Positions 18,223 through 27,505 are shown, counted from the first letter of the stretch. The stretch is DNA of 64,000 nucleotides from Marmoricola sp. Leaf446 (GCF_001424755.1 NZ_LMRF01000001.1:393294-457293), one strand, 5' to 3'. The notes: generated from the letters alone by a model not told the origin. Program-made: numbers and translations.

Positions 18223-19914
18223 TCAGCGTCGGCGGTCGAGGTCGGCGAGGTGCCCGTGGACGAGGGGTACGACGCTCGCTCCCTCGCCCGACGCCGCCGC
18301 GACCCGCTTCATGGACCCCGCCCGGACGTCACCGGCGGCGTAGACGCCCGGGACGGCGGTCGCCAGCTCCGGTGGCGGCACCCCGTCGACCCACAGCCGC
18401 TGGGGCAGGTCGCGCCCCGTGAGCACGAAACCGCGCTCGTCGCGGCAGACGGCCTCCGGCAGCCAGTCGCACTGCGGGTCGGCGCCCAGGAGCAGGAACA
18501 GGCCCGCGAGCTCGCGGCGCTCGACCTCGCCGGTCTCGAGGTCGCGGACCGCGATCCAGCGCAGCCGCTCGTCACCGCCCCCGTCGACGACCTGGGCGCA
18601 CGGGCGCACCTGCACCCGCGGGGTCCACCGCAGCTCGCGCACCAGGTAGTCCGACATGGTCTCCTCGACGCCGCGCCGACGCACCAGCACCGTGACCGAG
18701 CGCGCGAACCGCGCGAGGTGCAGCGCGGCCTGGCCGGCGGAGTTGCCGCCGCCGACCACGACCACGTCCTGGCCGGCGCACTCGTGGGCGGCGCTGACGG
18801 CCGCGCCGTAGTGGACGCCGACCCCGACGAGGTCCTCCAGCGGCTGCACCCCGAGGCGGCGGTAGGCCACCCCGGTGGCGACCACGACCGATCGCGCCCG
18901 GATGCTGCCGCCGTCGGTGACGACGGTGTGCCCGGGAGCGTCCGGGGTGCCGACGACCAGCTCCCGCACCGGCCAACCGGTGAAGAAGCGGGTCCCGAAC
19001 CGCAGCGCCTGGCCGCGGGCGCGCTGGGCCAGGCGCATCCCCGAGACGCCCCGCGGGAAGCCCAGGTAGTTGCGGATCATCGAGCTGGTACCGGCCTGGC
19101 CGCCCACCGCGCCGGTCTCCAGCACCACGGTCGAGAGCCCCTCGGAGGAGCCGTAGACCGCAGCGGCCAGCCCCGCGGGGCCCGAACCCACCACGACGAG
19201 GTCGACCTCGTGCTCGACGTCGACCTGGTCGGGGGCGCCGTAGACCGAGGCGGCGACCTCGTGGACCGAGGTGACGGCCATCGGGGCCCGGCCGAACGCC
19301 CGCACCAGGGGGTACGCCGCCGGGCCGGGCCGAGCCGCGGCGTGCTCGGCCACCACGGCCGCGCCCTCGGGGCTGTCGGGGTCCAGGACCCGTGCCGGCA
19401 TCCCCATCTGGTAGCAGAAGTCGCGGATCGCGGTGGTGAGGGCGTCGACCACGGGGGAGACCACCTGGACCGAGGCCCAGGTCGGGTTGTCGACGTGCGA
19501 GCCCCACTCCGAGAGCATCTCGGTGACGGCGCCGTGCCACTCCTCGTCCCGGACGCCCTGCGGCATCAGCAGGTAGGCGTCGTACTTGCCCGCGGCCAGG
19601 CCGCCGCGCAGGTCGTCGGCCCGGGCGCGGAACCGGCTCGCGTGCGCGGTCACCAGCCGCCGGGCGGTCGGCACCAGGGTGCGCCAGGAGTGGAAGGCAC
19701 GCAGCACGTGGTCGTCGGGCAGGTCGGGCTCGGCGACCAGCAGGGCCACGTGGTCGTCGGGGTCGAGGCCGCGCAGCAGCGACATCGTCTCGGCCGAGGA
19801 CCCGGTCAGCCGCACGTCGTACTCCGCCTCGTAGCGGCGCAGCGGCAGCGCGAGGTCGTCGGCGTGCTGCGGTGCGCAGACCACGATCAGCGGGCGGCGG
19901 TCGGTCGGGCTCAC
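18223..19914 (-). CDS. Fused thioredoxin-reductase-like FAD oxidoreductase
   Basis: The 563-aa protein has three parts. Residues 1-140 resemble a receiver-like alpha/beta domain (LIVVCAPQH, LLVAEPDLPDDHV). Residues 147-225 look like a glutaredoxin-type fold. Residues 236-563 are a thioredoxin reductase-type unit with FAD motif GSGPAG 243-248, NADPH motif GGGNSAG 388-394 and the late AAGDVRAG. The redox CxxC normally found just before the NADPH motif is replaced by GAAV, so it cannot reduce thioredoxin in the usual way. GTG start. Substrate unknown. Confidence 0.8.
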   Translation of the reverse strand: MSPTDRRPLIVVCAPQHADDLALPLRRYEAEYDVRLTGSSAETMSLLRGLDPDDHVALLVAEPDLPDDHVLRAFHSWRTLVPTARRLVTAHASRFRARADDLRGGLAAGKYDAYLLMPQGVRDEEWHGAVTEMLSEWGSHVDNPTWASVQVVSPVVDALTTAIRDFCYQMGMPARVLDPDSPEGAAVVAEHAAARPGPAAYPLVRAFGRAPMAVTSVHEVAASVYGAPDQVDVEHEVDLVVVGSGPAGLAAAVYGSSEGLSTVVLETGAVGGQAGTSSMIRNYLGFPRGVSGMRLAQRARGQALRFGTRFFTGWPVRELVVGTPDAPGHTVVTDGGSIRARSVVVATGVAYRRLGVQPLEDLVGVGVHYGAAVSAAHECAGQDVVVVGGGNSAGQAALHLARFARSVTVLVRRRGVEETMSDYLVRELRWTPRVQVRPCAQVVDGGGDERLRWIAVRDLETGEVERRELAGLFLLLGADPQCDWLPEAVCRDERGFVLTGRDLPQRLWVDGVPPPELATAVPGVYAAGDVRAGSMKRVAAASGEGASVVPLVHGHLADLDRRR

Positions 19915-19935
19915 CGCGCCATCATCGCCCCGCGG

Positions 19936-20559
19936 TCAACTCCTGGCGGCGGCCCGGCCGGCCCGGGGCTGGTGCACGTCGAGGCGCAGGACGCGCCCGG
20001 CCAGGTCCACGAGCGGCCCGAGCAGCACCACGACCGCGACGGTGCCCACCCCGACCGTGCCGCCCAGCAACCAGCCCACCACCGCGCTCGCGCCCTGGGC
20101 GACGCCGTAGCTCCAGCGGAACGGCACCGGCGGGTCCCAGGCCAGGGCGGCGCTCTCGATCGGCCCGGCCCCGAGGTGTCCGGCGAGGTAGGCGGCGATG
20201 CCGAGCGCCAGGACGGGCAGCGCGACGGCGAGCAGCAGCCCGCGGCCGACGTACGACGAGGGGGTGGCGACCGCCGGGAGCAGCGCCGAGACCACCAGGC
20301 CGACCACGACCACCTGCACCACGGTGCCGACGCCGGGCAGCAGCCTCCGGCTGGCGGCGAGCAGCAGGTAGCCGGCGCTCACGACTAGGTTGGCGACCGC
20401 GAAGGGCAGCCCGCTCGTCCGGGAGAGCCCGTTGACCAGCGTCGAGAAGCCGTCGGAGCCGAGGTCGGCCGCCAGGAGCAGGGCGACACCGACGCCGAGG
20501 ACGACGCAGCCCGAGGTGAGCAGGAGCAGCCGCCGGGACAGGGTCACGCGGCCGAGCAT
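19936..20559 (-). CDS. YczE/YitT-type integral membrane protein
   Basis: The 207-aa product has five or six hydrophobic helices and the glycine patterns of the YczE family: LGVGVALLLAADLGSDGF near the N-terminus, AGHLGAGPIESAAL in the middle and LLGGTVGVGT later. These proteins are conserved but of unknown function. It is upstream of and in line with the oxidoreductase gene (21 nt gap), so an operon is likely. ATG 20559 is only 41 nt from the divergent truA start. Confidence 0.7.
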   Translation of the reverse strand: MLGRVTLSRRLLLLTSGCVVLGVGVALLLAADLGSDGFSTLVNGLSRTSGLPFAVANLVVSAGYLLLAASRRLLPGVGTVVQVVVVGLVVSALLPAVATPSSYVGRGLLLAVALPVLALGIAAYLAGHLGAGPIESAALAWDPPVPFRWSYGVAQGASAVVGWLLGGTVGVGTVAVVVLLGPLVDLAGRVLRLDVHQPRAGRAAARS

Positions 20560-20588
20560 CCCAGACGGGCGCGCCCGAGCGGCGACGG

Positions 20589-20594
20589 TAGGTT
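20589..20594 (+). promoter_or_regulatory. -10 element of truA (leaderless)
   Basis: TAGGTT matches TANNNT and ends 6 nt before the GTG start of truA, so the transcript would begin at or next to the start codon. No ribosome binding site is present, which agrees. Confidence 0.6.
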
Positions 20595-20600
20595 GGCGCG

Positions 20601-21458
20601 GTGCGGCTGCGTCTCGACCTCGCCTACGACGGCTCCGGCTTCCACGGGTGGGCCCGCCAGCCCGGGCTGCGCACCGTGCAGGGCGAGCTCGAACGGGGCC
20701 TGACCACCGTGCTCCGGGTCGACGCCGCCGAGGTGACCGTCGCGGGGCGCACCGACACCGGGGTCCACGCCCGCGGCCAGGTCGCGCACGTCGACGTGGA
20801 CGAGGACGCGCTGGCGGCGGTGGTGGGTCGCGGCACCGACGCCCCGGTCGACGCGCTGCTGCGTCGCCTCGGCGGGGTGCTGGACGCCGACGTCCGGGTG
20901 CGGTCGGTCGCCCCGGCGCCGGCCGGCTTCGACGCGCGGTTCTCGGCCGTCTGGCGGCGCTACGTCTACCGGGTGGCGGACCGGGTGACGCTGGTCGACC
21001 CGTTGGTCCGGGGCCACGTCCTGGCCTGGCCGCGGCCGTTGGACGAGGCCGTCATGGCCGAGGCCTCGCAGCGGCTGCTGGGCGAGCACGACTTCGCGGC
21101 GTTCTGCCGCAAGCGGGAGGGCGCGACCACGATCCGCACGCTGCTCGACCTGACCTGGGCCCGGCGCGAGCACGGCCCCGGGGCGGGCACCCTCGAGGCG
21201 ACGGTGCGGGCCGACGCGTTCTGCCACAGCATGGTGCGGGCCCTCGTCGGGTGCCTGCTCGCGGTGGGCGACGGGCGTCGGCCCCCGGAGTGGGCCGCCG
21301 AGGTGCTGGCCGGTCGTCGACGCGACCCCGCGGTCACGGTCGCGCACGCGCACGGGCTGACCCTCGAGGAGGTCGCCTACCCCGCGGACGCCGACCTCGC
21401 CTCGAGGGCGCGCACGTCGCGGGCGCTCAGGACGCTGCCGCCGACGGCGCCCGCGTGA
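20601..21458 (+). CDS. truA: tRNA pseudouridine(38-40) synthase TruA
   Basis: Isomerises uridine 38, 39 or 40 of tRNA anticodon stems. The 285-aa protein has the catalytic aspartate D52 in [12 protein letters not shown], the N-terminal [20 protein letters not shown] and the late [14 protein letters not shown], all diagnostic. GTG 20601 is fixed by the -10 element 6 nt upstream and by the family start. In many actinobacteria truA directly follows rplQ; here three minus-strand genes come between. Its 3' end overlaps the opposite ssb-like gene by 32 bp. Confidence 0.95.
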   Translation: MRLRLDLAYDGSGFHGWARQPGLRTVQGELERGLTTVLRVDAAEVTVAGRTDTGVHARGQVAHVDVDEDALAAVVGRGTDAPVDALLRRLGGVLDADVRVRSVAPAPAGFDARFSAVWRRYVYRVADRVTLVDPLVRGHVLAWPRPLDEAVMAEASQRLLGEHDFAAFCRKREGATTIRTLLDLTWARREHGPGAGTLEATVRADAFCHSMVRALVGCLLAVGDGRRPPEWAAEVLAGRRRDPAVTVAHAHGLTLEEVAYPADADLASRARTSRALRTLPPTAPA

Positions 21459-21822
21459 GCCGGGCGGCCTCCACCTCGTAGCGGCTGGCGCGCCCCGCGG
21501 CTCCGGCGAAGAAGCGGCGGCGCAGGGCACCCTCGACCCGGACCCCGTCGCCGGCGGCGAGCCGGCCCGCGGTGCGCTGGGTGCGCTTGGTCCAGCAGGC
21601 CACGTCGATGACGTCGACGGTGCGACGGGTGCTGCCCGTGACGGGCGGGCGGTCGACGACCACGCGCAGGGTGACGAGGCGGTCACCGCTCGGCAGGTCG
21701 CGCGACTCGGCCTCGGCGCTGACCCGTCCGACGAGGACGACCTCGTTGCGGTGGCCACCGGGCTCGGGGGACCGGTCGGCCGGGTCGGGGACGGGCGGGG
21801 TGGCGGCGGGCGCGGTGCTCAT
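21427..21822 (-). CDS. Short single-stranded DNA-binding (SSB-like) protein
   Basis: The 131-aa product is one OB fold of the SSB family: [20 protein letters not shown], then [32 protein letters not shown] and [15 protein letters not shown]. It lacks the long glycine-rich tail and the acidic C-terminal tip of the replicative SSB, so it is a second, accessory SSB. Such short SSBs in actinobacteria have been linked to chromosome segregation or DNA uptake; no role is shown here. ATG start; the 3' end is antisense to the last 32 bp of truA. Confidence 0.75.
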   Translation of the reverse strand: MSTAPAATPPVPDPADRSPEPGGHRNEVVLVGRVSAEAESRDLPSGDRLVTLRVVVDRPPVTGSTRRTVDVIDVACWTKRTQRTAGRLAAGDGVRVEGALRRRFFAGAAGRASRYEVEAARLTRAPSAAAS

Positions 21823-21949
21823 GGCGCCAGGGTGGGCCGGGCGGCGGGACGCCCGCGAGGGCGCGTGCGCGGCTGTGGAAAGGTGGGGCGCCGACGGCGG
21901 TTGTGGAGACCGGGCCCGCCGCGGGGCGGCGTACGACGAGAGGGACGGC

Positions 21950-22552
21950 GTGACCGAGGAGCACTACTTCGCAGCGAACCCGAGCACGCCGTTCACCCGG
22001 GTGCCCGTCCGCGCGGACGTCTGGGGCCACTGGCTGGAGCTCACCACCGGCTCGGGCGTCTTCGCCCGGGGCCGGCTCGACGTCGGCACCGGCGTGCTGC
22101 TGCGCGAGACCGCACCCCCCACGCAGGCCCGGGAGGTGCTCGACCTCGGCTGCGGCTACGGCGTCATCGGGCTCGCGGTCGCCGTCGCGGTGCCGGAGGC
22201 GCGGGTCACCGCGGTCGACGTCAACGAGCGGGCGCTGCTGCTGGCCCGCGAGAACGCCGAGCGGCTCGGCGTCGCCGACCGGTTCCGCGCCCTGCTCCCG
22301 GGCCAGGTCGAGGCCGACCTGCGCTTCGACGAGATCTGGTCGAACCCGCCGATCCGCGTCGGCAAGGACGCCCTCCACGAGCTGCTGCTGACCTGGCTGC
22401 CGCGGCTGCGGCCCGACGGTCGCGCGGTGATGGTGGTGGGCAAGAACCTGGGCGCCGACTCGCTGACCCGGTGGTTGGGGGAGCAGGGCTTCCCGACCAC
22501 CAGGTCAGCGAGCGCGAAGGGCTTCCGGGTGCTGGAGTCGCGACCCTCCTGA
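21950..22552 (+). CDS. RsmC-like class I SAM methyltransferase
   Basis: The 200-aa product is a single methyltransferase domain of the 'small' (MTS) type: EHYFAANPSTPF at the start, SAM motif VLDLGCGYGVIGLA at 63-76, acidic TAVDVNERALLLAR, and the NPP motif (SNPPIRVGKD at 131-140) typical of enzymes that methylate an exocyclic amine. RsmC methylates G1207 of 16S rRNA; this is the closest named family. GAGAGGGA lies just before GTG 21950. It converges with the liv operon, 15 bp apart, without a visible terminator. Confidence 0.8.
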   Translation: MTEEHYFAANPSTPFTRVPVRADVWGHWLELTTGSGVFARGRLDVGTGVLLRETAPPTQAREVLDLGCGYGVIGLAVAVAVPEARVTAVDVNERALLLARENAERLGVADRFRALLPGQVEADLRFDEIWSNPPIRVGKDALHELLLTWLPRLRPDGRAVMVVGKNLGADSLTRWLGEQGFPTTRSASAKGFRVLESRPS

Positions 22553-22567
22553 AAGCCCGTCCTGACG

Positions 22568-23908
22568 TCAGTCCTGGCCGGGGATGCCCGAGGCGGGCGG
22601 TGCGTCCTTGCCGGCGTCGGAGGTGTCCGGCTCGATGGGGTTGTCGCCGATCTCGGTGACCTCGACCTCGGTCTCGGGCACCACCTTGGCGCCGTCGAGG
22701 CTGGCCACGCGCATGCCGGTCGTGCCCATGTGGCTGTCCTTGCTGTAGGCGAACGGCGCCACCATCGGGCCCTCGAAGTCGCCACCCTGCTCCTCGAGCG
22801 CGTCGACGATGCCCTGGCGGGTGAGGTCCTTGCCCGCGGCCTGCAGCGCCTGCACGAAGGTGTAGGCCTGGGCCATGCCGTAGACGCGGTAGTTGGTGAG
22901 CGGCTGGTCGTCGCCCTCCTGCTCCCACACCTTCTTCCAGAGCTTGATCCACTCGCTGTCGGCGTCGTCGACGGTGTCGAGGTACTTCGTGGTCAGCACC
23001 CCGTCGAGCGAGCTGGCGCCGCCCTTGACCGCACCTTCCGAGAACCGCGAGAGCAGCGAGCCGACGAGCGTCGCGTCGGAGCCGACGTTGGTGTAGAACC
23101 ACTGCGGCTTGAAGCCGAGCTTGAGCGAGGTCAGCTGCGAGAGCGCGGTGTAGGACGGGGTGTTGAACCCGATCACCAGGTCGGCCCCGGAGGACTGCAG
23201 CGCGGAGATCTGCGGGGCCACGTCGGTGTTGCCCGAGGTGTAGCGCACGGTCTCGACGACCTGGTCGCCGATGTACTGCTGCAGGCCCTTCTCGCCGTCG
23301 GCGCCGAGGTCGTCGTCCTGGAGGAACAGCCCGACCTTCGCGTCGGGGAAGTTCTTCGCGACGTACTGCCCGATGACCTTGCCCTCGCTCTCGTAGTCGG
23401 TCTGCCAGCCGAACGTCCACGGCTTCTCCGCCGGGTCCTCGCCCCAGGCGAGCGAGCCCGAGGAGACGAACAGGTCGGGCACCTCCTCGTCGTTGAGGAA
23501 GTCGACGACGGCACCGTGGGTGGGCGTGCCGAGCCCGCCGACCATCGCGAAGATCTTCTCCTTCAGGACCAGCTCGTTGGTGACGGTGCTGGTCTTGGTG
23601 GGGTCGTAGCCGTCGTCGCGGACGAGGTAGTCGATCGTGCGGCCGTTGACCCCGCCGGCTGCGTTGACGTAGTCGTAGTAGGCCTTGGCGCCGGTGGGGA
23701 TCTCGCTGTAGCCGGGCGCGGCGACGCCGGTCAGCGGGAAGTGGCCGCCGATCTTGACCGAGTCGTCGGTGACGCCGACCGTGGTGGCGCCGCCCTCGGG
23801 GCGGGTGCCGCCGCAGGCGCCGAGCACGAGCGTCGCCAGCGCGACCCCGGCGACGAGCGCGCGGGCCCGGCGTCTGGGCCGGGTGCCCCTGGTGTCGTGA
23901 GTGGTCAT
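22568..23908 (-). CDS. Branched-chain amino acid type ABC transporter, substrate-binding lipoprotein
   Basis: The 446-aa product is a periplasmic-binding protein type I of the LivJ/LivK kind. The N-terminus has basic residues, a hydrophobic stretch and the lipobox VLGAC (Cys about 33), then DDSVKIGGHFPLTGVAAPGY and DYVNAAGGVNGRTID, the family hallmark. GGGAGA precedes ATG 23908. It is the last gene of a five-gene operon (livG-livF-livH-livM-SBP) and overlaps livM by 4 nt. In actinobacteria such proteins may bind amides, aromatic or other carboxylates, so the substrate is open. Confidence 0.88.
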   Translation of the reverse strand: MTTHDTRGTRPRRRARALVAGVALATLVLGACGGTRPEGGATTVGVTDDSVKIGGHFPLTGVAAPGYSEIPTGAKAYYDYVNAAGGVNGRTIDYLVRDDGYDPTKTSTVTNELVLKEKIFAMVGGLGTPTHGAVVDFLNDEEVPDLFVSSGSLAWGEDPAEKPWTFGWQTDYESEGKVIGQYVAKNFPDAKVGLFLQDDDLGADGEKGLQQYIGDQVVETVRYTSGNTDVAPQISALQSSGADLVIGFNTPSYTALSQLTSLKLGFKPQWFYTNVGSDATLVGSLLSRFSEGAVKGGASSLDGVLTTKYLDTVDDADSEWIKLWKKVWEQEGDDQPLTNYRVYGMAQAYTFVQALQAAGKDLTRQGIVDALEEQGGDFEGPMVAPFAYSKDSHMGTTGMRVASLDGAKVVPETEVEVTEIGDNPIEPDTSDAGKDAPPASGIPGQD

Positions 23909-25044
23909 CGGACGTCTCCCTTCGAGGTGGGCACGGCCCCGGTCGGGGCAGCGTCGGTGTGCGTCGTACGTCGGTCCGGGGTGGTCCCGCCACCGGACCG
24001 CGAGCTGCGAGCGCGTCGGCGGGCCGCCGCCGACCGCACGGTGCCGACGAGCCCGGCCGGGGCCAGCAGCACGACCGCGACCATGACCAGGCCGTAGACC
24101 AGCGGGGCCAGCTCGGCGGCGCGGATGTCGCCGAGGCCGGCGCTGCGCCCGGCGTCGGTGACCACGTCGGGCAGGAACGTCAGCAGCGCCGCCCCGACGA
24201 GCGCGCCGGTGAGGGAGCCGAGCCCGCCGAGCACGACGGCGGCCAGCAGGGTCAGGCTGAGGGTGAGCGTGAAGCCGCTGGGGGCGGCGAGCCGGACCGC
24301 GAAGGCCATCACCGCGCCTGCGGCCCCGGCGGCCGCGGCGCTGACCATGAAGGCGGAGACCCGCGCCCGGCCCAGGCCGATGCCGGCGAGCTCGGCCGCG
24401 ACCTCGTCGTCGCGCACCGCCCGCCACCGCCGCCCGACCCGGCTGCGGGAGAGGTTGGCGAGCAGCACGTAGGTGACGAGCAGGACCAGCCAGGCCAGGT
24501 AGGCGACGTAGCTGCTGCGGGTCAGCTCGCTGCCGGTCACGAAGTACGCCGCGTCGAGCACCCACTCCGGGATGTCGGGCAGCCGCACCCGCAGGCCGGC
24601 CTCGCCGCCGAGGGTCTCGCCGAACCGCAGCGCGATGCCGGGCACCGCGACGGCCAGGGCGAGTGTCGCGCCGGCGAGGTAGGGACCGTGCAGCCGCGCC
24701 GCGGCGACGCCCACGAGCGTGCCGACGGCCAGGGCGACCAGCATCGAGACCAGCACGATGCCGAGCAGGGGGATCGGGGGCTCGCCGTCCTGGAGCATCA
24801 GCGCCGCGGTGTAGGCGCCGATGGCCATCAGGGCGCCGTGGCCCAGCGAGATCTGGCCGTTGAGGCCGGTCAGCACGGTGAGACCGCCGGCGGCGATGCC
24901 GAGGTAGGCCAGCGCGGCGAGCTGGACGTTGCGGAAGTCGCTGACGCTCTCCACCACGAGCACCACCACGACCAGGCCCAGCAGGGCGAGCAGCAGGTGG
25001 CGTCCGGCGGAGGCGTCCCAGACGCGCGCGAGGCGTTGCTTCAT
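23905..25044 (-). CDS. livM: Branched-chain amino acid type ABC transporter permease LivM
   Basis: The 379-aa membrane protein has about ten hydrophobic segments and the LivM signature LTGLNGQISLGHGALMAIGA near residue 65 and VLGGLGSLTGALVGA late. The loop after the mid-protein helix (GRRWRAVRDDEVAAELAGIG) is the EAA-type contact with the ATPase. ATG 25044 is chosen over GTG 25047 since GGAGGG upstream then has 5 nt spacing; it overlaps the livH stop. The C-terminal ~45 residues are a polar Arg/Ser/Thr-rich tail. Confidence 0.9.
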   Translation of the reverse strand: MKQRLARVWDASAGRHLLLALLGLVVVVLVVESVSDFRNVQLAALAYLGIAAGGLTVLTGLNGQISLGHGALMAIGAYTAALMLQDGEPPIPLLGIVLVSMLVALAVGTLVGVAAARLHGPYLAGATLALAVAVPGIALRFGETLGGEAGLRVRLPDIPEWVLDAAYFVTGSELTRSSYVAYLAWLVLLVTYVLLANLSRSRVGRRWRAVRDDEVAAELAGIGLGRARVSAFMVSAAAAGAAGAVMAFAVRLAAPSGFTLTLSLTLLAAVVLGGLGSLTGALVGAALLTFLPDVVTDAGRSAGLGDIRAAELAPLVYGLVMVAVVLLAPAGLVGTVRSAAARRRARSSRSGGGTTPDRRTTHTDAAPTGAVPTSKGDVR

Positions 25045-25922
25045 CACACCCTCCGTTCCTGGGCCTGGGCGAACAGGCCACCGGGCCGCAGCAGCAGCAC
25101 GGCCATGAGGATGCCGAGCGCGGCCAGCGCCACCAGCTCGGAGCCGAGGTAGCCGCTGACGAAGCTGAGCGAGAGCCCGAGGAGCAGGCCGCCGACGACG
25201 GCGCCGAGCGGGGAGTCCAGGCCGCCGAGCACCGCCGCGACGAAGCCGTAGACCACGATCGAGTCCATGTAGCCCGGGTGCACCAGGCTGCCGCCGGCGA
25301 TGAGCAGCGCGGCCAACGAGCCGACGAGCGCGGCCAGCGCCCAGCCGAGGGTGAGCATCCGCCCGACCTTGACGCCCAGCAGCCGCGCCACCTCGGGGTT
25401 GAAGGCCGAGGCCCGCATCCGCAGTCCCACGTCGGTGAAGCGGAACAGCGCGACGAGCAGCCCCATCACGACGAGCACCGCGACCACGGTGAAGATGCCG
25501 AAGCCGGTCAGCCCGATGGTGGTCTCGCCGACCTCGATCCCGCGGATGCCGAACGGCGCGGGGAAGGAGCGGTAGCGGTTGCCGAAGACCACCGAGGCCA
25601 GCGCGTGCAGCACGATGAACAGGCCCAGGGTGAGGATGACCGCGTTGATCTCCGGGCCCCCCTCGACGTGGCGTACGACGAACCGCTCGATCACCGCGCC
25701 GAGCGCGAGCCCGGCCAGCAGCGCGACCACGAAGCCGATCCAGTAGGAGTAGCCCGCGTCGATGACGGTGAGGGCCACGAAGGTGGTCAGCATCGCCATC
25801 GGCGCCTGGGCGAAGTTGACGATCCGGGTGGAGCGCCAGATCAGCACGAGCGCCAGCGCGAACGCGGCGTACACCATGCCCAGGGTGAGGCCGCCGAGGG
25901 CGGTGTTGAGCAGCTGCTGCAC
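25044..25922 (-). CDS. livH: Branched-chain amino acid type ABC transporter permease LivH
   Basis: The 292-aa membrane protein shows the LivH pattern: LTLGMVYAAFALALVLIWRS then RIVNFAQAPMAMLT, and late VVYGFVAAVLGGLDSPLGAV. It pairs with LivM to form the pore. GTG start with GGGAGA upstream; 12 nt after livF, one-base overlap with livM. Confidence 0.9.
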   Translation of the reverse strand: MQQLLNTALGGLTLGMVYAAFALALVLIWRSTRIVNFAQAPMAMLTTFVALTVIDAGYSYWIGFVVALLAGLALGAVIERFVVRHVEGGPEINAVILTLGLFIVLHALASVVFGNRYRSFPAPFGIRGIEVGETTIGLTGFGIFTVVAVLVVMGLLVALFRFTDVGLRMRASAFNPEVARLLGVKVGRMLTLGWALAALVGSLAALLIAGGSLVHPGYMDSIVVYGFVAAVLGGLDSPLGAVVGGLLLGLSLSFVSGYLGSELVALAALGILMAVLLLRPGGLFAQAQERRV

Positions 25923-25934
25923 GTCGGTCTCCCG

Positions 25935-26639
25935 TCAGAATCCGAGGTAGGCGTGGCGGAGCTGGTCGTCCCCGGCCAGCACCTCCGCGCGGTCGTCGGC
26001 CACGACGCGGCCGAGGTTGAGCACGACGCCGTGGTCGGCCAGCGAGAGCGCGCTGCGGGCGTTCTGCTCGACCAGCAGCACGGTGAGGCCCTCCTCGGCG
26101 ACGAGGTCGCGGAGCAGCGCGAAGATCTGCGCGGTGATCCGCTGGGCGAGGCCGAGCGAGGGCTCGTCGAGGAGCAGCAGCGACGGCTCGGCCATCAGCG
26201 CGCGGCCGACCACGAGCATCTGCCGCTCGCCGCCCGAGAGCGTGTGCGCCCGGGCCTCGCGGCGCTCGCCCAGCACCGGGAACAGGTCGTAGACGCGGTC
26301 GAGGTCGCCCGCCTTCACCTTGCGCCCGCGGCCGAGCCCACCGAGGTGGAGGTTCTCGGCGATGGTGAGCTCGGTGATCACGCCCCGCCCCTCGGGCACG
26401 TGGGCCAGGCCCAGGGCGGGCATCGCCTCGGCCGGGGTGCGGCTGATGTCGTGCTCGCCGAGGTGGACGCTGCCGGAGTCGGGACGCACCAGCCCCGAGA
26501 CGGTCCGGAGCAGGGTCGTCTTGCCGGCGCCGTTGGCGCCGAGGACGGCGGTCACCTTGCCGCGCTCGGCGGTGAAGGAGACGTCCTGGAGCGCCCGGAC
26601 GGGTCCGTAGCTGGTGGTCAGCCCCTCGATGCGCAGCAC
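25935..26639 (-). CDS. livF: Branched-chain amino acid type ABC transporter ATPase LivF
   Basis: The 234-aa ATPase has Walker A GANGAGKTT at about 34-42, the LivF-typical PEGRGVITELTIAENL, signature LSGGERQMLVVGRAL, Walker B LLLLDEPSLGLA and the H-loop-position Gln common to LivF (VEQNARSAL). GTG 26639 lies next to the livG stop, so the two ATPases are translated together. Confidence 0.92.
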   Translation of the reverse strand: MLRIEGLTTSYGPVRALQDVSFTAERGKVTAVLGANGAGKTTLLRTVSGLVRPDSGSVHLGEHDISRTPAEAMPALGLAHVPEGRGVITELTIAENLHLGGLGRGRKVKAGDLDRVYDLFPVLGERREARAHTLSGGERQMLVVGRALMAEPSLLLLDEPSLGLAQRITAQIFALLRDLVAEEGLTVLLVEQNARSALSLADHGVVLNLGRVVADDRAEVLAGDDQLRHAYLGF

Positions 26640-26640
26640 C

Positions 26641-27411
26641 TCAGACCCCCTCGACGGCGTCGCCGAGGTAGGCGGCGAGCACCGCCGGGTCGTCGCGCAC
26701 CACGGCGGGCGGCCCCTGGGCGATGCGACGGCCGAAGTCGAGGACGGTGATCTGGTCGCACACCCGCATCACGAGGTCCATGTGGTGCTCCACCAGGAGG
26801 ACCGCCATCTCCCCGGTCAGCTCGCGCACCAGCTCGCCGAGCTCGTCCATCTCGTCGGCGGCCAGGCCGCTGGCCGGCTCGTCGAGCAGCAGCAGCCGCG
26901 GTCGGGCGGCCAGCGCCCGCGCGAGGGCGACCTTCTTGCGGACCGGGTAGGGCAGGCTCGTCGGGGTGCGGGCGGCGTACGACGCGACGCCGAGGCGCTC
27001 GAGCACCGTCATCGCCTCCTCGCGCAGCTGCCGCTCCTCGTGCGAGGAGCGGGGCAGCCCGAGCAGCGAGCTCCAGAAGCCCGAGCGGGCCCGGGTGTCG
27101 GCGCCCACCACGACGTTCTCCAGCACGCTCATCCGGTCGAAGAGGCCGACGCCCTGCAGGGTGCGGGCGATGCCCAGCCCGGCGAGGTCGTGCGGCCGCA
27201 GCCGGGTCAGCCGGGCGCCCTCCCAGGTCAGCGTGCCGCTGTCGGGGGCGGTGAAGCCGCAGGCGACGTTGAACAAGGTCGTCTTGCCGGCGCCGTTGGG
27301 CCCGATCACGCCGTGCACCGTGCCGGGCTCGACGTCCAGCGAGACCTCGCTGAGCGCGGTGAGCCCGCCGTAGGTGACGGTGATGCCGCGCAGCTCCAGG
27401 GCCCCGTCCAT
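26641..27411 (-). CDS. livG: Branched-chain amino acid type ABC transporter ATPase LivG
   Basis: The 256-aa ATPase has Walker A GPNGAGKTTLFNVACGF, the LivG-like GIARTLQGVGLFDRMSVLEN, Walker B LLLLDEPASGLA and H-loop VEHHMDLVM. The usual LSGG signature reads SLPYPVRKKVALARAL, a divergent form common in LivG. ATG 27411 is chosen because GGAGG lies 6 nt before it; a further upstream start at 27480 is possible but has no such site. First gene of the operon, divergent from the PucR gene. Confidence 0.9.
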   Translation of the reverse strand: MDGALELRGITVTYGGLTALSEVSLDVEPGTVHGVIGPNGAGKTTLFNVACGFTAPDSGTLTWEGARLTRLRPHDLAGLGIARTLQGVGLFDRMSVLENVVVGADTRARSGFWSSLLGLPRSSHEERQLREEAMTVLERLGVASYAARTPTSLPYPVRKKVALARALAARPRLLLLDEPASGLAADEMDELGELVRELTGEMAVLLVEHHMDLVMRVCDQITVLDFGRRIAQGPPAVVRDDPAVLAAYLGDAVEGV

Positions 27412-27493
27412 GCGCGCCTCCGAGACGTGGTCGCCGACTGTGACGTGCACCACCTTGGTCCCCGCGCACAGAATGCGCACTAGGCGCAGCGCA

Positions 27494-27505
27494 CAAGACG
27501 TCTTG
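27494..27505. promoter_or_regulatory. 12-bp perfect palindrome between livG and the PucR gene
   Basis: CAAGACGTCTTG reads the same on both strands. Read toward livG it is followed by TTGTGC and three GTGCGC copies within about 35 bp. Its place in the divergent intergenic region makes it the best operator candidate for the PucR-type regulator. Binding is inference. Confidence 0.5.

Noticed and set aside
18196-20388. 730-codon open frame on the plus strand opposite the oxidoreductase and YczE-like genes
   Set aside because: Composition is His/Arg/Gly/Ala-rich with no domain, while the minus strand encodes clear enzyme motifs.
21840-21949. DnaA-box-like TGTGGA motifs
   Set aside because: Only six bases match, two occurrences, no clustering or AT-rich region; not an origin.
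22568-25081. 837-codon fusion of the substrate-binding protein with sequence upstream
   Set aside because: The upstream part is read in the wrong frame over livM; the lipoprotein signal after ATG 23908 marks the real start.
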